From contig JAWQFJ010009558.1 in NCBI GenBank assembly GCA_034096865.1, positions 20,001-52,500 on the forward strand: a stretch of 32,500 bases of DNA, written 5' to 3'. The notes below the pieces were generated by a model, which was not told where the DNA came from, ran no database searches, and saw nothing but the letters and a program-made list of their open reading frames with translations. The DNA is from Theodoxus fluviatilis (lineage: Eukaryota; Mollusca; Gastropoda; Cycloneritida; Neritidae). Shown piece by piece: positions 22,048-32,500 of this stretch (its first letter is position 1; the number at the start of each line of letters is the position of its first letter). Both the position numbers and the translations under genes were made by a program.

Positions 22048-22490
22048 GGCCTCGCGTTCTGGCCTTGCTTTGCCTTCTTGGACCTTGTCTCGCATCGCTG
22101 TGGTTTGCCGTACTGGGCCCTCGCTAGCCTACCTTGCCATGCCACGCCCTGCTCTGCCCTGACTTGACGCGTTTCGAGCCGGCCTGCTTTTGTCTTGTTT
22201 ACCTGTTGTCCAGCCTTGTCATCCCTTTCTAAGCTATGTAGGCGTTCCTTTGATTTGATGCCGGGCCCTGCTCTGCCTTCTTTTGCCCTGCCCTGCTCCG
22301 TCTTGCCCTGCTTTACTTTGCTGTCACTCCGCCTCGTCTTCCTTTGCCAACTTTGTTTCCCCTCTCTCTACCCGGCCTTGCCTCTCATCGCTTTACTTTG
22401 CCTCACACCCTGTTGCCTTGCCTCATGTGGCTTTGCATCGCATCCTGTAGCTTTGTCTTGCCTCGCATCGCTTTGCCTATGCGCATTGCT

Positions 22491-23570
22491 CTTTTTATTG
22501 CCTTTCATCGCTTAACTTTGCCTCTCATTGCTTTGTCTTGCTTCACATCGCTTTGCCTTGCCTCACATCGCTTTGTCTTGCCTTACATCGCTTTGTCTTG
22601 CCTCACATCGCTTTGTCTTGCCTCACATCGCTTTGTCTTGCCTTACATCGCTTAACTTTGCCTCTCATTGCTTTGTCTTGCTTCACATCGCTTTGCCTTG
22701 CCTCACATCGCTTTGTCTTGCCTCTCATGCCTCTGCTTTGCCTCGGATCGCTTTGTCTTGCTTTACATAGCTTTGTTTTGCCTCACATCGCTTTGTCTTG
22801 CCTTTCATGGTTGCGCCTTGCCTCTCATGGTTTTGCCTTGCCTCACATCGCTTTGCCTTGCCTCACATCGCTTTGTGTTGTCTCACACCGATTTGTCATG
22901 CCTCACATCGCTTTGCCTTGCCTCACATCGCTTTGTCTTGCCTCACATCGCTTTGCCTTGCCTCACATCGCTTTGTCTTGCCTCACATCGCTTTGTCTTG
23001 CCTCACATCGCTTTGCCTTGCCTCACATCGCTTTGTCTTGCTTAACATTGCTTTGTCTTGCTTCACATCGCTTTGCCTCGCTTGACATTGCTTTGCCTTG
23101 CTCCACATGGCTTTGTCTTGCCTCACATCGCATTGTCTTGCCTCACATCGCTTTGCCTTGCTTTACATCGCTTTGTCTTGCCTCACATTGCTTTGTCTTG
23201 CTTCACATCGCTTTGTCTTGCCTCACACCGATTTGTCTTGCCTCACATCGCTTTGCCTTGCCTCACATCGCTTTCCCTTGCTTCACATGGCTTTGTCTTG
23301 CCTCACATTGCTTTGCCTTGCTTTACATCGCTTTTTCTTGCTTCACATCGCTTTGCCTTGCCTCACATCGCTTTGTCTTGCCTCACATCGCTTTGTCTTG
23401 CCTCACATTGCTTTGCCTTGGTTTACATCGCTTTTTCTTGCTTCACATCGCTTTGTCTTGCCTCACATTGCTTTGTCTTGCCTCACATCGCTTTGCCTTG
23501 CCCCACATGGCTTTTTCTTGCCTCATATTGCTGTCTTGCCCCACATTGCGTTGTTTTGCCTAGCCTTGCC
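22491..23570. repeat. 20-bp minisatellite, subfamily B (right arm)
   Basis: Units close to GCTTTGTCTTGCCTCACATC, in register with the left-arm array: landmarks keep a coordinate sum near 25,427 throughout. In a 100-bp sample (23,041-23,140 against its mirror) I count about six substitutions and no unit gain or loss. Confidence 0.94.
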
Positions 23571-25180
23571 TAGCCTCGCTTTGCCTCCCCGTGCCTTGCG
23601 TTGCCTGGCTTGGCTTAATCGTGTCTTTATCAAATTTTCATGGCTTGTTTCGCTTATCCTTGTCTCACCTTTACCTCACCTTGCCTCACATTGTCATGCT
23701 TTACCTAATCTTGCCTTGCTTTGCCTCACCTTGCTTTGCTTTACCTAATCCTGTCTTGTTTTACCTCACTTTGCCTTGCTTTTCCTCACTTTGCGATACT
23801 TTACCTCACCTTGACTTGCTTTGCCTCACCTTGACTTGCTTTGCCTCACATTGCCATACCTCACCTTGCCTTGCTTTATCTCACCTTGACTTGCTTTATC
23901 TCACCTTGACTTGCTTTACCTCACCTTGCCATACCTCACCTTGCTTTATCTCACCTTGACTTGCTTTGCCTCACTTTGCCATACTTTTCCTCACCTTGAC
24001 TTGCTTTGCCTCACCTTGACTTGCTTTGCCTCACATTGCCATACCTCACCTTGCCTTGCTTTATCTCACCTTGACTTGCTTTATCTCACCTTGACTTGCT
24101 TTGCCTCACATTGCCATACCTCACCTTGCCTTGCTTTATCTCACCTTGCCTTGCTTTATCTCACCTTGACTTGCTTTGCCTCACATTGCCATACCTCACC
24201 TTGCCTTGCTTTGCTTTATCTCACCTTGCCTTGCTTTGCTTTATCTCACCTTGACTTGCTTTATCTCACCTTCCCATACTTTACCTCACCTTGCCTTGCT
24301 TTATCTCACCTTGACTTGCTTTATCTCACCTTGACTTGCTTTGCCTCACATTGCCATACCTCACCTTGCCTTGCTTTATCTCACCTTGCCTTGCTTTGCT
24401 TTATCTCACCTTGACTTGCTTTATCTCACCTTGACTTGCTTTACCTCACCTTGCCATACTTTACCTCACCTTGACTTGCTTTGCCTCACCTTGACTTGTT
24501 TTACCTCACCTTGCCATACCTCAACTTGCCTTGCTTTACCTCAACTTGCCTTGCTTTACCTCACCTTAACTTGCTGTACCTCACTTTAACTTGCTTTACC
24601 TCACCTTAACTTGCTTTACCTCACCTTAACTTGCTTTACCTCACTTTAACTTGCTTTACCTCACCTTAACTTGCTTTACCTCACCTTAACTTGCTTTACC
24701 TCACTTTACCTTGCTTTACCTCACCTTAACTTGCTTTACCTCACCTTAACTTGCTTTACCTCACTTTAACTTGCTTTACCTCACTTTACCTTGCTTTACC
24801 TCACTTTACCTTGCTTTACCTCACCTTGCCTTGCTTTACCTCACCTTAACTTGCTTTACCTCACTTTACCTTGCTTTACCTCACCTTGACTTGCTTTACC
24901 TCACCTTGACTTGCTTTGCCTCACCTTGCCTTGCTTTACCTCACCTTAACTTGCTTTACCTCACCTTGACTTGCTTTGCCTCACCTTGCCTTGCTTTACC
25001 TCACCTTAACTTGCTTTACCTCACCTTGACTTGCTTTACCTCACCTTAACTTGCTTTACCTCACCTTAACTTGCTTTACCTCACCTTGACTTGCTTTACC
25101 TCACTTTACCTTGCTTTACCTCACCTTAACTTGCTTTACCTCACCTTGCCATACCTCACCTTGCCTTGCTTTACCTCTGC
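23571..25180. repeat. 20-bp minisatellite, subfamily A with degenerate start (right arm)
   Basis: CTTAACTTGCTTTACCTCAC-type units, with ATACCTCACC and TTTATCTCACC variants at 23,870-24,530. Mirror of 236-1,856. The plus-strand open frames are repeat-derived. Confidence 0.93.
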
Positions 25181-25361
25181 CTTGTTTTACAGTACCTTGC
25201 TCCGTATCATATATCTTTGCTCCACGTCAGACAGTGCAGGATGGAGGAGATGCGGCAGGAAAGCGAGGTCTGGACAGCAAATATTTAGGCGTTCTAGCAT
25301 TAGTGGATACATCTCTATTCCTCCATTCCTTCCCCAGTCTGTGGCACCATTGCTACAAATA

Positions 25362-25367
<6 letters not shown>

Positions 25368-25427
<60 letters not shown>
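25368..25427. repeat. (GA)n tract at the visible end of the right arm
   Basis: About 60 bp of GA, mirrored by the TC tract that starts the window. The sequence after it (GGGGAGGGAGGG) would pair with bases left of the window, so the arm may continue. Confidence 0.95.
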
Positions 25428-26690
<1,263 letters not shown>

Positions 26691-27348
26691 AATGAATGAA
26701 CGAATGGAGTTTTATGGGCTGTTAGGGGGAGGTGGAAGCGAGGGAGGAGGAGGAAGAGGAGGAGGAGCAGGAGGAGGAGGAGGAGGAGGAGGAGGAGGAG
26801 GAGGAGGAGAAACGTAGGGAATGACATCAGTGGAAAGAGTAGAGAGAAAGATGGGGAAGGTTTGGGAAAGAAAAAAGTTTTAGAAACCCGAACAATGATT
26901 CAAGATACAATAGCGATAATGGGGCTCAAGGAAGAGGAGGAGGACGTGAGTGAAGAAAGTAGAGATAAAATCTAAGAGCCTGAGAAGTAAAAGAGACTGG
27001 GAAGAAGAAATTGAGAGATTGCAGGCTCTGTTAAACCAAAAAAGATAATGGCCCTTCAGAACTTACAACAGATTCGCAAGGTGAATGAACTAAGTGGAAA
27101 GAAGGGCAATGAATTCGATTGGAAGTGCGGTGAGTGAGGTGGCTGGGTGGCTGGGTGGCTGGGGGATGGGGGTGGGGGTGGGGGAATGAAGGTGGGGATC
27201 TTCCTTGAAGGGGGGGGGGGGGGGCGGGTCGCATGAACCATATGTTGGGAAGAGACAGGATAGATTGGGATGGAGAGGGTTTGAGGTCGGTCTGTGCCAT
27301 CAAAGACATTAAAGGCGCGGATGGTGTAAACAAAAAGAGACAAAGGTC

Positions 27349-27350
<2 letters not shown>
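26691..27350. other. Low-complexity purine-rich sequence, no gene seen
   Basis: Contains AATGAACGAATG-type words at 26,670-26,708, a GGA/GAG tract at 26,741-26,810, GGGTGGCTGGGTGGCTG repeats at 27,138-27,162 and a 16-17 bp G run at about 27,210-27,226. The short frames here have no recognisable domain. Confidence 0.6.
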
Positions 27351-28122
<772 letters not shown>

Positions 28123-28125
<3 letters not shown>

Positions 28126-29217
28126 TGACTTACTGTATTGTAAGGCCGATGGCCCATAACAATTTACATGGTTCTGGTAGCAATAGCATACATATATGAC
28201 GTATTTCAATAAATGGATAGTAACGTTACTAATACTCACATAGGATCACGAACTGAATCACTCTTCTATGAGGCATTGACGACGACGTTTGAGCGCATAA
28301 TGAATAAACATTGCAACGTACTTTGTCTTTATTTAACCTCGACCATCAATCAGAAAGATAAAACTTCTGGAGTTTACATAATGGATGTATCTTCTTATAT
28401 AGTTTTCTATGAGATCTCTATACTTGTCACATTCTAAGAGGAAATGAGCTTCATTCTCTACATGATCTGAACAGAATGGACAGTGTCTCTGTTCACCACT
28501 ATGCGGATTATGTGTACAAAGACCACTCACTCCAAGTCTGACGCGAATCATCTCGTCTCTAAACTTTCCTATTTTTATAGTACTGAGGTATTTTTCGCAT
28601 TCAAACGTGTCTTTGAGAACACTGTACAATAGGAAACGCTCACTTTCATTTATTATACGGTACCAATCATGTCTAAAGCAGTCTTTTAGTCTGACTTTCA
28701 ATGTTCTCAGGAAACGTTTTTCATTGTCTACTCCTCGATTTAGCCAAAGGCAAACCCTGACTTGCACAAGCAATCTCGAACAGACTTTAACCAGTTCATT
28801 TCATTGAGTGTTGATATACCTTTCAGCATGCGGAATGCCTGTTTTATATAACCTGTCATCAGGCATTTTCAAAAGCTTAAACCAGTAGTTAAGAGCTCTA
28901 ATGATGCTGTTCACAACGATACCTTCCCGTTTCACCATATACCAAATTATTCGGCGACTTTGAAGAAACGTTTAAGAATCGTTTACACGCAAAAAGGTGT
29001 GCTCTTCAACATTTAACTGCTTTCTGAAACCCCAAAGTTCTGATGCATACAGGAGAGATAGTTGCATCTGCGCGTCGAATAACTTTAAAAACAACGCAGG
29101 CTTACGATTGTGTAATGTCCACACCATCTTAAATAGAGATACAATTATCTGCTTTGCTTCTATGGCCACACTGTCAAGAGCTACATTTTCTGATAGCTTC
29201 GTGGTTAAAGTGAAACC
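28123..29217 (-). pseudogene. LINE A: C-terminal part of a non-LTR retrotransposon reverse transcriptase protein, frameshifted
   Basis: Read on the minus strand, 29,216-28,975 encodes the post-catalytic region (FKLF-type FLKLFDAQ, LLYASELWGF). Frameshifts near the A5 run at about 28,988 and near 28,935 and 28,780 move through words such as FACKRFLN, NYWFKLLKMPDDRL and RTLKVRLKDCFRHDWY. The end (28,333-28,600) has RVRLGVSGL and a CPFC-x8-H-x4-C zinc-knuckle-like motif (CPFCSDHVENEAHFLLEC) typical of animal LINE C-termini. The 3' UTR ends at 28,123 with TGTAAATTGTTATGGGCC-like sequence against a GA tract. The frameshifts make it inactive. The family is clear; the clade (RTE, CR1-like or other) is not assigned. 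Confidence 0.85.
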
Positions 29218-29924
29218 TAAGCCTTGTTCACGAGGCGCAGCTATGTGCAGCGCTGCACAGCGCTTGCGCCGTGAAATGGCTTGTTCAGGACGGGCAGCGC
29301 TGCAAAGCGCCGAATCACATGCAGCGCTTTGCAGCGCTATGCGTCCTGAACAAGCCGTTTCACGGCGCAAGCGCTGTGCAGCGCTGCATATTGCTGCACA
29401 TTGCTGCACCTCGTGAACACGTCTCTAGTGTAAAGGAGTCTGTGGCCATGTAACCCTAGACGCCCAGCACCGGGCTATTTATAGCTCAGCTGATGGTCTC
29501 CACCTGCGATGGCTGTACAGAGACGGGGATGGGGCAGTGTTTCCTCTTCCCGCCCAGTAATAAGAATCACTTTATCCGTGCTGTGTTCGGCATATAGATC
29601 ATTCTGTTCGTATTGACTTTGTTAGATAGGTGTATAATCACTTGTAGCATAGTCCTGTAGACTGTCCAGATTATATCTCGTTGTATATAGATGTAACTCG
29701 CTGATTGAGTCCGAGTTAAGAAGCACAAATGTTGGTAAAAGCAGCGACCAAGTAGTCCTGTCTCGCAGGTCTGCGAGGGTAGTTTACAATGAGGTCCGCG
29801 CCTTGGCTTGATAAGGCAGAGGCCGGGAGCAGTCGGAAGTGTGTCGGCTTGGCGGAAATAAAGCGTTCAGAAACCCCAGCATCGCCTCGAGTTCTGCGAG
29901 TTCGAGTTCCTCTTGCACTAGGTA
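29218..29924. mobile_element. 0.7-kb insertion splitting LINE A
   Basis: LINE A's reading frame stops after the conserved EVVNSYRYL (about 29,925-29,951) and resumes with GFTLTTKL at about 29,217, so about 707 bp have been inserted. The flanks share only CTA, compatible with a very short target-site duplication. The insertion includes a GC-rich hairpin (29,227-29,418) and, on its minus strand, TATAAATAG (29,475-29,483). A short minus-strand frame continues from LINE A into it by chance. The element type is not recognised: a solo LTR or a non-autonomous DNA element are both possible. Confidence 0.55.
29227..29418. repeat. GC-rich hairpin (MITE-like) with GTTCACGAGG/CCTCGTGAAC ends
   Basis: The ends GTTCACGAGG (29,227-29,236) and CCTCGTGAAC (29,409-29,418) are perfect inverse complements. 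Most of the interior also pairs: CAGCGCTTGCGCCGTGAAA with TTTCACGGCGCAAGCGCTG, and GGCTTGTTCAGGACG with CGTCCTGAACAAGCC. It is rich in GCAGCGCT words. The fold-back shape suggests a MITE; no clear target-site duplication is seen. Confidence 0.7.
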
Positions 29925-30300
29925 CCTGTAGGAATTGACCACCTCAAGCTGAGTTTGGTCGAGAAACCATTTTTCTCCCAGGGCCAGGAAATCCCCTCGG
30001 CGGAAAACCATGACCTTTGTTTTTTCTAAATTGATTCTTAGACCAACACTTTTGGACGCATAGGCAAGGTTTTCAATCTGGGTTTGTAAGCCCACAGGAG
30101 AGGTGGATATTAATGCAACATCGTCAGCGTAAATAAGGAAAAATATCTCTTTCTGACCTTTTTGCATCTGTACCCCATGTTTACCATTTTCTTGCACAAA
30201 TTCTACGACGGAAGTGATGAGTAGGGAGAATAATATCGGGCTCTCCAGAGCACCCTGCTTTGTTCTCTCGGGGCAGTCAAAAAAAGGCTGATCTGCTACC
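29925..30300 (-). pseudogene. LINE A: reverse transcriptase catalytic segment with YADD
   Basis: The minus-strand frame carries the RT palm motifs: TKQGALESPILFSLLI (about 30,206-30,258), the catalytic YADD (codons at 30,131-30,120) followed by VALIS, then GLRINLEKTKVMVF and EVVNSYRYL. Two aspartates of the active site are intact. It is separated from the upstream RT part by a frameshift at the A7 run at about 30,279-30,285 and from the C-terminal part by the 0.7-kb insertion. Confidence 0.9.
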
Positions 30301-30796
30301 ATTCCATCTTACACATGCTTGCACCTTGTCATACATTGATTTCAACATTTGGACAAGTTTTGTGGATATCCCCAATTTTGTTAGAACACTCCAGAGGCAC
30401 TGGCGATTCACAGAATCAAAGGCTTTCAAATAATCAATAAATGCGACACAAAGCTTCCCTCTTCCACCGCAATAAACATGCTTTGTTATCATGGCATGCA
30501 AGGTGAAAATATGATCGACAGTTGAATGGTCTTTACGAAAACCGGCTTGTTCTACACATATTTTGCCGTTATCTTCTACCCAGTTTTGAAGACGATTTGT
30601 CAGTACTGATGAAAATAATTTGCTGATGACACTTAGCAGGGAAATACCTCTGTAGTTCTGGGAGTCTAATGAGTTGCCACCTTTGTATATCGGGACAATG
30701 ATCGATCGGCTCCAATCTTCTGGGAACACTCGTGTATCATACATTACATTAAATATTTTGGTGAGGAACGGAATCAGCAGATTTCGACATAGCTTG
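30286..30796 (-). pseudogene. LINE A: reverse transcriptase fingers/palm segment
   Basis: The minus-strand frame reads LLIPFLTKIFN, FPEDWSRSIIVPIYKGG, NYRGISLLSVISKLFSSVLTNRL, EQAGFRKDHSTVDHIFTL and the first catalytic-aspartate motif AFIDYLKAFDSVNR. These are the ordered RT motifs 1 to 4 of non-LTR elements. It is cut at about 30,796 by insertion of element B in the opposite strand; the missing N-terminal neighbour resumes at 32,347. Confidence 0.9.
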
Positions 30797-31531
30797 ATGG
30801 AAGTCGACTGCTTGGTGTCGTGGTGTGGTGAGAACAGTCTAGAGCTGAACACCACCAAGACCCAGGAGATGATCGTCGACCTGAGGAAGAATCCGACTCC
30901 TATCGATCCACTGATGATCGGCGGCCAGGCCATCGAGATCGTGGACTGTTTTAAGTTCCTCGGCACGCTCATCTCCTCTGACCTCAGTTGGGGCAACAAC
31001 ATTGACGGCATCCATAGGAGTGCCCAGCAGCGGCTGTATTTCCTGAGGCAGCTCAAGAAGTTTGGGCTGTCTCCGGAGATCATGCTCCAGTTCTACCGTG
31101 CTGTGGTGGAAAGTGTACTCACCTTCTCCATCTGTGTGTGGTTCGGAGGTGCCACCCAACAGCAGAAAGACAAGCTGGAGCGTGTCGTGCGCGCTGCTGG
31201 CGGGATCATCGGCCGTGACCTGCCCTCCCTAGCCTCTATCTACGCCCAGCGCATAGTGCGCAAGTCCCGAAAGATTGTGGCAGACCCCTCCCACCCTGCT
31301 TGTCCCCTCTTCCAGCTCCTTCCCTCTGGCCGTCGTTTCAGGTCCCTCAAAACGCGCACATGCCGTTTCCAGAACTCGTTCTTCCCCACGGCGATGACGG
31401 AGCTCAACGCTGTCCAGAACACCCCCCCCCCCCCAGGCAGCTTTGCCGCCGCTGATCCTGTCGGCGGTGCACACACACTTCTCCACATCTGTGACAGTGA
31501 CACTTTCTCTTTTGCGCTTCCTCAGAGTTAG
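30797..31531 (+). pseudogene. LINE B: 3' coding fragment of a CR1/L2/Rex1-like non-LTR retrotransposon
   Basis: Plus-strand frame with LVSWCGENSLELNTTKTQEM, VDCFKFLGTLISSDLSW, QRLYFLRQLKKFGLSPE, FYRAVVESVLTFSICVWFG, HPACPLFQLLPSGRRFRSL and FQNSFFPTAMTELN, the standard C-terminal series after the YADD box in L2/CR1/Rex1-type LINEs. It ends at TAG 31,529-31,531. The 5' end is truncated inside the RT domain, as usual for LINE insertions, so it is a dead fragment although its remaining frame is open. It lies antisense inside LINE A; the open frame upstream of 30,797 is only LINE A antisense. Confidence 0.88.
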
Positions 31532-31980
31532 TCTTCTTGTAGCTTTCACTTGTGCAGGGCTGTTTTTTGTATTTTGTATACTTTTTATGTGGTGACGGGG
31601 GGTGGGGGTGGGGGTGGGGGGGGCGGGGGGGGGGGGGGGGTACGTCTTAGTGGTCGTGTCTCTGTCCATATGTATTATTTATTGTCTCTATGTATGCGTC
31701 AGTCACTTAAAAAGGAGGGGGGGGGGGTATTATTCTTAGTTTGCACCTCTTTTGTCAACAGTTCTTAAACTAGTAACTTTATCTGTTCATTGTATATATT
31801 GCCCCATTTACCAAATAACCCTTTGGTTACAGGTGCAGTCTTATCCCTTGTCTGTGTGCAGCTGCGTGTGTGGCGTGAGTAACGGTACATGGGGTAATGT
31901 CCATATGTTTTTTGTATAAACGGCGTGTTAGGGTGTGTAAGCGATGCGTGCGTTTGGTTTTTTGTTGGGTTTTTTTAAGC

Positions 31981-32281
31981 CTTCATCGCTTAGTCTAAAA
32001 CACGGTGAGGTTTTGATGGCCGCGTATAATACAACGCAAATACAAAACATTGGAAGGTAAAACAGCGCAAATTTTCGGCTAAAAAGCCTTCATCAGGCGC
32101 ACAAATAAAACTTACTGGTGGGCGCCTGATGAAGGCTTTTTAGCCGAAAATTTGCGCTGTTTTACCTTCCAATGTTTTGTATTTGCTTTGTATTATACGC
32201 GGCCATCAAAACCTCACCGTGTTTTAGACTTTTACTTTAGTGCCGTGGCAGTCCCTTGTTTTTGACACTTCATCGCTTAGT
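31981..32281. mobile_element. 273-bp inverted-repeat insertion with a perfect 14-bp target-site duplication
   Basis: CTTCATCGCTTAGT occurs at 31,981-31,994 and again at 32,268-32,281, bracketing 273 bp. Inside, 31,993-32,100 and 32,122-32,229 are 108-bp inverted arms with one mismatch and a 21-nt loop, followed by about 38 bp of unpaired tail. A duplication this long points to target-primed reverse transcription rather than cut-and-paste transposition. The inverted arrangement and the CTGATGA/GAAA boxes recall Penelope-like elements, a family known to carry hammerhead ribozymes; that assignment is tentative. Confidence 0.7.
32126..32149 (+). ncRNA. Hammerhead-ribozyme-like core boxes (incomplete)
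   Basis: CTGATGA (32,126-32,132), then a GGCT/AGCC stem with a T-rich loop (32,134-32,145), then GAAA (32,146-32,149). This order matches hammerhead box 1, stem II and box 2. The inverted copy on the minus strand lies at 32,073-32,096. I could not find a partner cleavage triplet with stems I and III in the expected geometry, so activity is doubtful and this could be chance. Confidence 0.25.
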
Positions 32282-32346
32282 TTTCCTCGTGCTCGTTTTT
32301 TAAATGTCACTTGGCGAAATAAACTACTGTGAACTGTGAACTGTGA

Positions 32347-32500
32347 GTTTGCTTGGGATCTCGTCAAGACCTGGTGCTCTGCCATGACTAAGTTTAGTCA
32401 CAGCATGATCTACTTCATGAATATTGATTGTGGCATCTAATTCATCATCATGTGCGTCAGCAACAGTTTCATTATCTGCAGGGAGATTTGTCGCAGGAAC
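32347..32500 (-). pseudogene. LINE A: N-terminal edge of the reverse transcriptase domain, continues past the window
   Basis: On the minus strand from the window end: DDELDATINIHEVDHAVTKL and SHGRAPGLDEIPSK, the familiar motif 0 region of LINE reverse transcriptases (xAPGxDxIP). It stops at the LINE B insertion point; the next residues (LCRNLLIPFL) appear at 30,796 on the other side. The 5' part of LINE A lies outside the window. Confidence 0.8.

Larger units (their letters stand above)
31532..32346 (+). mobile_element. LINE B 3' UTR and tail, interrupted by a 273-bp insertion
   Basis: Non-coding continuation of LINE B with G-rich low-complexity runs (31,596-31,640 and 31,717-31,728). It ends in AAATAAA followed by three ACTGTGA-type heptamers at about 32,324-32,346, a short tandem tail typical of L2/CR1-like elements. 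LINE A sequence resumes immediately after. The nested insertion is listed separately. Confidence 0.65.

Noticed and set aside
28997..29453. Plus-strand frames of 60-139 codons over the hairpin region
   Set aside because: They are antisense to LINE A and the GC-rich hairpin; the minus strand carries the recognisable LINE motifs.
30674..30796. N-terminal extension of the LINE B frame
   Set aside because: This stretch is LINE A read antisense; the LINE B sequence starts at about 30,797.
32126..32149. Fully functional hammerhead ribozyme
   Set aside because: The two conserved boxes and stem II are present, but no cleavage site with matching stems I and III was found; upstream complementarity is just the inverted arm. 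Kept only as a candidate.

Overview
The window looks like nuclear DNA of a marine invertebrate, most likely a mollusc or other lophotrochozoan. It has a receptor exon with a consensus splice donor, non-LTR retrotransposon fragments, long GA, CA, GGT and GACA simple repeats, and a 20-bp minisatellite. Nothing looks bacterial: there are no operons, ribosome binding sites or dense reading frames. The organism is an inference; no sequence search was possible.

Region 1 (1-25,427) is one giant inverted repeat. Position x pairs with about 25,427 minus x from the first base of the window to the dyad at 12,713/12,714, with almost no spacer. From the outside in, each arm holds: a GA/TC tract; about 3 kb of 20-bp minisatellite in two subfamilies; a probable 5' UTR exon; a 2.4-kb intron with CA tracts; a 5' UTR plus first coding exon (253 codons) of a GPR158-like class C receptor; more simple repeats; an unassigned 1.5-kb stretch; GAG and TA tracts; a 1.9-kb GGT/ACC array; and about 0.7 kb of unique sequence at the centre. 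Both receptor copies point inward (left +, right -). Both lack every later exon, because each runs into the mirror image of itself.

The arms are not identical. By hand comparison the coding exon appears identical, unique flanks differ at roughly 1% of positions, and a sample of the minisatellite differs at about 6%, yet the minisatellite keeps its register. This is either a very young palindromic duplication or a fold-back assembly/sequencing artefact, and the sequence alone cannot settle which. The end of the right arm cannot be seen, because bases after 25,427 would pair with sequence left of the window.

Region 2 (25,428-28,122) is mostly GA, CA and GACA/GACC simple repeats. They surround a decayed minus-strand coding remnant (about 25,905-26,690) that resembles the 3' end of a retroelement.

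Region 3 (28,123-32,500) is a nest of transposons. Element A, a minus-strand LINE broken by frameshifts, runs from its 3' end at 28,123 past the window edge. It is interrupted by a 0.7-kb insertion, which itself contains a GC-rich hairpin element, and by element B, a plus-strand 3' fragment of a CR1/L2/Rex1-like LINE. Element B in turn carries a 273-bp inverted-repeat insertion flanked by a perfect 14-bp target-site duplication, with hammerhead-ribozyme-like core boxes.

No intact complete gene is present. The only convincing host coding sequence is the receptor first exon, in two copies.
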